Part shown: one piece after another, positions 61,890 through 64,000 of the stretch | Layout: the number at the start of each line of letters is the position of its first letter | How positions within the stretch are numbered: the stretch's first letter is position 1 | Assembly: GCF_002646595.1 (NCBI RefSeq) | Contig: NZ_PDUD01000023.1 | Span: 245,913 to 309,912, forward strand | Source: Flavilitoribacter nigricans DSM 23189 = NBRC 102662 | GTDB taxonomy: Bacteria; Bacteroidota; Bacteroidia; Chitinophagales; Saprospiraceae | DNA length: 64,000 nt | Reading direction: 5' to 3' | Notes under the pieces: generated by a model | Seen by the model: only the letters and a program-made list of their open reading frames with translations | Told to the model about the DNA's origin: nothing | The model's database searches: none | Program-made: the position numbers and the translations under genes

Positions 61890-62246
61890 TCATTTGGATT
61901 TAATGATTCGGATCAGTTCTTCTTTTTCCGATTCTGACAACTTTTCCTTTTTGGCAAAATGGGCGAGCATTTTGGGTAGGGAATTGTCAAAAAACTTCTC
62001 TTTTACGCTTTCCAGGTATTCCTCGCGGTACGCTGCGAAATCCTGAGTGGGCCGGTACTGGTTGCTGTTTCCGATCATTTCGGATTGCAGTACCCCCTTC
62101 TTCTCCAATATCTTGACGATCGTGGCTACGGTATTGTAGTGCGGTTGCGGCTCCGGAAATTCATTGACAATATCCCGGATAAAAGCTTCCTGCAGCCGCC
62201 AGACTATTTCCATAATCTGTTCTTCTCTTTTTGTAAGTTCTTTCAT
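61890..62246 (-). CDS. BlaI/MecI-family transcriptional repressor
   Basis: A 118-residue winged-helix repressor (MKELTKREEQIMEIVWRLQE, FPEPQPHYNTVATIVKILEK, KGVLQSEMIGNSNQYRPTQD). BlaI/MecI dimers hold target genes off until the M56 receptor cleaves them. It precedes the M56 gene by about 245 bases on the same strand. Three dyad sites directly upstream of its start codon are the likely operators and imply autoregulation. Confidence 0.9.
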   Translation of the reverse strand: MKELTKREEQIMEIVWRLQEAFIRDIVNEFPEPQPHYNTVATIVKILEKKGVLQSEMIGNSNQYRPTQDFAAYREEYLESVKEKFFDNSLPKMLAHFAKKEKLSESEKEELIRIIKSK

Positions 62247-62271
62247 GGTGGAAATAATTATACTACAAGTC

Positions 62272-62330
62272 TACTAATTTTTTAGGACTATTCCTAATTT
62301 TTTAGGAGTTTCTACTAAAAAATTAGTAGT
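62272..62330. promoter_or_regulatory. Three spaced BlaI-type operator dyads
   Basis: The dyads are CTACTAA-N4-TTAGGA (62,272-62,288), CCTAA-N4-TTAGG (62,294-62,307) and CTACTAA-N4-TTAGTAG (62,313-62,330). Their centres are about 20 and 21 bases apart, on one face of the helix. They lie 25-85 bases upstream of the blaI start. The core TACTA/TAGTA resembles known BlaI/MecI half-sites. Confidence 0.65.
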
Positions 62331-62462
62331 TGGCCTTTTTGCAGTGGAAGTTCAGTGCCTGGATTATGGTCTTCTAAGCCCGGATCTACCGGGCCGCGTG
62401 GGCTTTTGCGAGCTGCATCTGATACGAAGTGGTTAGACCATTATAAGCTGATGAATTAAAAA

Positions 62463-62499
62463 AAATTTCCGGCGGCCTCTTGTATGGCGCCGGAAATTT
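62463..62499. other. Strong hairpin between the divergent blaI and 62,635 genes
   Basis: AAATTTCCGGCG and CGCCGGAAATTT are exact complements around a 13-base loop. Minus-strand reading places T-residues after it, although no minus-strand gene lies to its right within the window. It could shape the leader of the plus-strand gene at 62,635 or be a left-over terminator. The rest of 62,331-62,634 shows no gene. Confidence 0.45.
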
Positions 62500-62634
62500 A
62501 ATTTACTTTGTAATTCAAAGTACTTTAATAAAAGGACTTCTTTGTCTTTTTCTTAAAACTGCTTTGGAAGCACCCGTCGCCATTTCGGCGGGACAGAAAT
62601 TGAAAACCGCATATTAACTTAAAATCAAATCATC

Positions 62635-62976
62635 ATGACCTACGAAGAACAATCATCCACATCGCCCGTACTGACCGCTTCACTGAAGCGAAAAATGCTC
62701 ATGGGGGCCGCCATCGGCCTGGTGCTGATCGGTACCTTTTTACTGACGGCCGGAGAACCGAATCCCGCCTGGGGTAAATTCTGGCGCATCCGACCGCTGA
62801 TCGTCGTACCTTTGGCCGGAGCGATGGCTGGCGTGTTCCATCATTTTGTGGAACAGTATCTGGCCGGCGGTGGACTCGGTTCACGTCTAGCCGTCATCGT
62901 GCTGAGTTTACTGGGCTACCTGATCGCATTCTGGCTGGGCTCAGTAATGGGACTGAACGGTACCTACTGGAATTAG
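62635..62976 (+). CDS. Small membrane protein, three predicted spans
   Basis: A 113-residue protein with spans at about 22-40 (MGAAIGLVLIGTFLLTA), 52-70 (IRPLIVVPLAGAMAGVFHHF) and 82-102 (RLAVIVLSLLGYLIAFWLGS). Similar small proteins in Bacteroidetes are often labelled 'potassium transporter KefB', but the sequence has none of KefB's domains, so I treat it as unknown. The motif EPNPAWGKFWRIRPLIVVPL is the conserved part. It lies 37 bases before the DUF2236 gene and is probably co-transcribed with it. Confidence 0.65.
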   Translation: MTYEEQSSTSPVLTASLKRKMLMGAAIGLVLIGTFLLTAGEPNPAWGKFWRIRPLIVVPLAGAMAGVFHHFVEQYLAGGGLGSRLAVIVLSLLGYLIAFWLGSVMGLNGTYWN

Positions 62977-63013
62977 TAAAAGCGAATCAAACAGGTTTTA
63001 ACGGGAAAAGATC

Positions 63014-63769
63014 ATGGAATACTTTGTGGATAAGCACTCGATCGTGCGCGAGATCTGGGGAAAGAGCGATACTATCCTGGTAATTTTTGCGGGAGCTGCC
63101 GCGGAGTTTGCCCTGAGTAAAGCGGTAGACTGGCTGTACTTTACCGGTCGCCTGCCATCGGACCCACTGGGCCGGCTGTTTTCAACGGTAGCCTACGCCC
63201 GCGCCATCGTATTTGCGGAACGGGCTGCCGCTCTGAAAGCGATAGACACCATCACCGCGATCCACCAGGGCGTGGAAAAAAAGCGCGGGGCCGAGATCCC
63301 CGAATGGGCCTACCGGCATGTGCTTTTTCTGTTGATCGATTATTCGATCCGCTCGTTTGAATTACTGGAGCGGCCGCTGACGGCAGCCGAAAAACAGGAG
63401 GTATTCGACGTTTTTTACCGGGTAGGGAGCCGGATGGGCATCGGAGGATTGCCGCAAAACCTGACCGACTGGGAAAAGATGCGGCAGGAGCAACTGCACC
63501 GGGACCTGCAGGCCGGCGACTATTCCAAGGACCTGTTCGCGCAGTACCGCAAACATTTGGGAGAGATGCGCTACCGGCTGTTGCTGGAATCCCAGATCCT
63601 GGTCGTACCGCCGGAAGTACGCAACCTCCTGGGCCTGCGAAAGTATTCGCTCCTAAATCCATTGATCTCCCTGTACAAACTCAGCCGGCGGGTACAGCTC
63701 GACTGGGTGCTGAAGGAACTCATCCTGCCCGGTCGCTACAAGAAAGAGATCAAAGCCCTGAATGTTTGA
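63014..63769 (+). CDS. DUF2236 (MpaB/rubber oxygenase-like) protein
   Basis: A 251-residue protein of the DUF2236 family, the fold of fungal MpaB and bacterial rubber oxygenases, which bind heme b. It has AGAAAEFALSKAVDWLYF, LPSDPLGRLFSTVAYARAIV, then HQGVEKKRGAEIPEWAYRHV and LFLLIDYSIRSFELLERPLT. H of IHQGV and H of YRHVLF sit where the family has its conserved histidines. It may catalyse oxidative cleavage of a lipid or isoprenoid, but many members have no known substrate. It follows the small membrane protein after 37 bases. Confidence 0.75.
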   Translation: MEYFVDKHSIVREIWGKSDTILVIFAGAAAEFALSKAVDWLYFTGRLPSDPLGRLFSTVAYARAIVFAERAAALKAIDTITAIHQGVEKKRGAEIPEWAYRHVLFLLIDYSIRSFELLERPLTAAEKQEVFDVFYRVGSRMGIGGLPQNLTDWEKMRQEQLHRDLQAGDYSKDLFAQYRKHLGEMRYRLLLESQILVVPPEVRNLLGLRKYSLLNPLISLYKLSRRVQLDWVLKELILPGRYKKEIKALNV

Positions 63770-63881
63770 GATCTTTTTTGCAGCCGCTGGGTTCGGTCAT
63801 CAGGCGAGTGGTTCTTTTATAAATGAATAGAGTGGGAGACTAGAAGACTTGGTGAATGGGAGAAAGGGTGACGCAATGCCC

Positions 63882-63924
63882 TGGAATTCCTCATCATATT
63901 AGACAGTTGAATTCGGTTAGTTGC
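63882..63924 (+). promoter_or_regulatory. Upstream segment of the transposase gene, repeated at 41.3 kb
   Basis: This 43-base segment, TGGAATTCCTCATCATATTA followed by GACAGTTGAATTCGG, ends 25 bases before the transposase ATG. It matches 41,337-41,379. A TATCTTTA just after it resembles the Bacteroidetes -7 element (TANNTTTG) with one change, so it may be promoter DNA of the IS. Confidence 0.5.
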
Positions 63925-63948
63925 TATCTTTAAACAACAAATCGAATT

Positions 63949-64000
63949 ATGGCAAAATTACGAAAACGCTTTACTAAGGCCGAGCGCCTGGAAATTGTTA
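63949..64000 (+). CDS. IS transposase, N-terminal start only (runs off right edge)
   Basis: The first 17 codons read MAKLRKRFTKAERLEIV before the window ends. This basic start fits OrfA-like helix-turn-helix proteins of IS3-type elements (KRRKxxxxFKxxIV). Length, terminal repeats and family cannot be judged from this piece. Confidence 0.6.
   Translation, partial: MAKLRKRFTKAERLEIV

Noticed and set aside
62635..62976. Calling the small membrane protein a KefB potassium transporter
   Set aside because: Only three short spans and 113 residues; none of the exchanger or TrkA-N domains of KefB is present.
1..64000. CRISPR arrays, tRNA and rRNA genes
   Set aside because: No regularly spaced short repeats with unique spacers, and no cloverleaf or rRNA-like conserved stretch was seen on either strand.

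Overview
This window looks like chromosome from a marine or soil Bacteroidota bacterium, most likely of the Saprospiria (Lewinella/Haliscomenobacter-like) lineage. That assignment is inferred from gene content. There are two proteins with type IX secretion (T9SS) C-terminal sorting domains, a subtype iii type VI secretion system (T6SS), several histidine kinase/LytTR regulator pairs of Bacteroidetes type, a large reg_prop/Y_Y_Y sensor kinase, FtsX/MacB-type permeases and many Cys-anchored lipoproteins. No rRNA, tRNA or CRISPR array was seen.

Region 1 (1-17,040, all minus strand, visibly AT-richer than the rest) is a T6SS block. In transcription order it holds a TPR protein, an Rhs toxin with a PAAR-like N-terminus, a putative immunity gene, a decayed IS200/IS605 transposase, a coiled-coil membrane protein (possible TssO), a small protein with an M15-peptidase-like zinc motif, ClpV, TssB, TssC, Hcp, VgrG, TssE and the start of TssF. 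The missing baseplate and membrane genes presumably lie off the left edge. A transposase tail and a terminator mark the right border at about 17.5-17.7 kb.

Region 2 (17.7-26 kb) has a minus-strand AraC regulator/OsmC/methyltransferase group. Opposite it runs a plus-strand sugar-oxidation set: a GMC oxidoreductase, its subunit-3 partner, an NAD-dependent epimerase-like protein and an exported Gfo/Idh/MocA oxidoreductase.

Region 3 (26-41 kb) mixes surface and secreted proteins: a T9SS-sorted S74 protein, a GAF protein, a lipoprotein truncated hemoglobin beside an HMA-like protein without metal cysteines, a PIG-L deacetylase, an FtsX permease convergent with a PepSY-like lipoprotein, a T9SS-sorted HYR protein and an Lcl-domain lipoprotein. 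Several palindromic repeats sit between these genes.

Region 4 (40.7-50.8 kb) is a signalling district: a degenerate receiver protein, a LytTR regulator with its TPR histidine kinase, a bacteriophytochrome hybrid kinase, and a second LytTR regulator/TPR-kinase pair. Direct repeats with a 21-bp period that match the published LytTR-binding consensus lie upstream of the HYR protein, the Lcl lipoprotein and the degenerate receiver, suggesting a local LytTR regulon. A second, broken copy of the permease/PepSY pair lies at 44.2-45.0 kb.

Region 5 (51-64 kb) has secreted proteins (one with a long Ser/Arg-rich tail), a 1,046-residue reg_prop sensor kinase, and a BlaI/BlaR1-like locus. In that locus the M56 receptor carries a thioredoxin-like sensor domain in place of a penicillin-binding domain, and a stand-alone paralogue of that sensor follows it. 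Three regularly spaced dyads in front of blaI are its likely operators. The window ends inside the first codons of an IS transposase gene.
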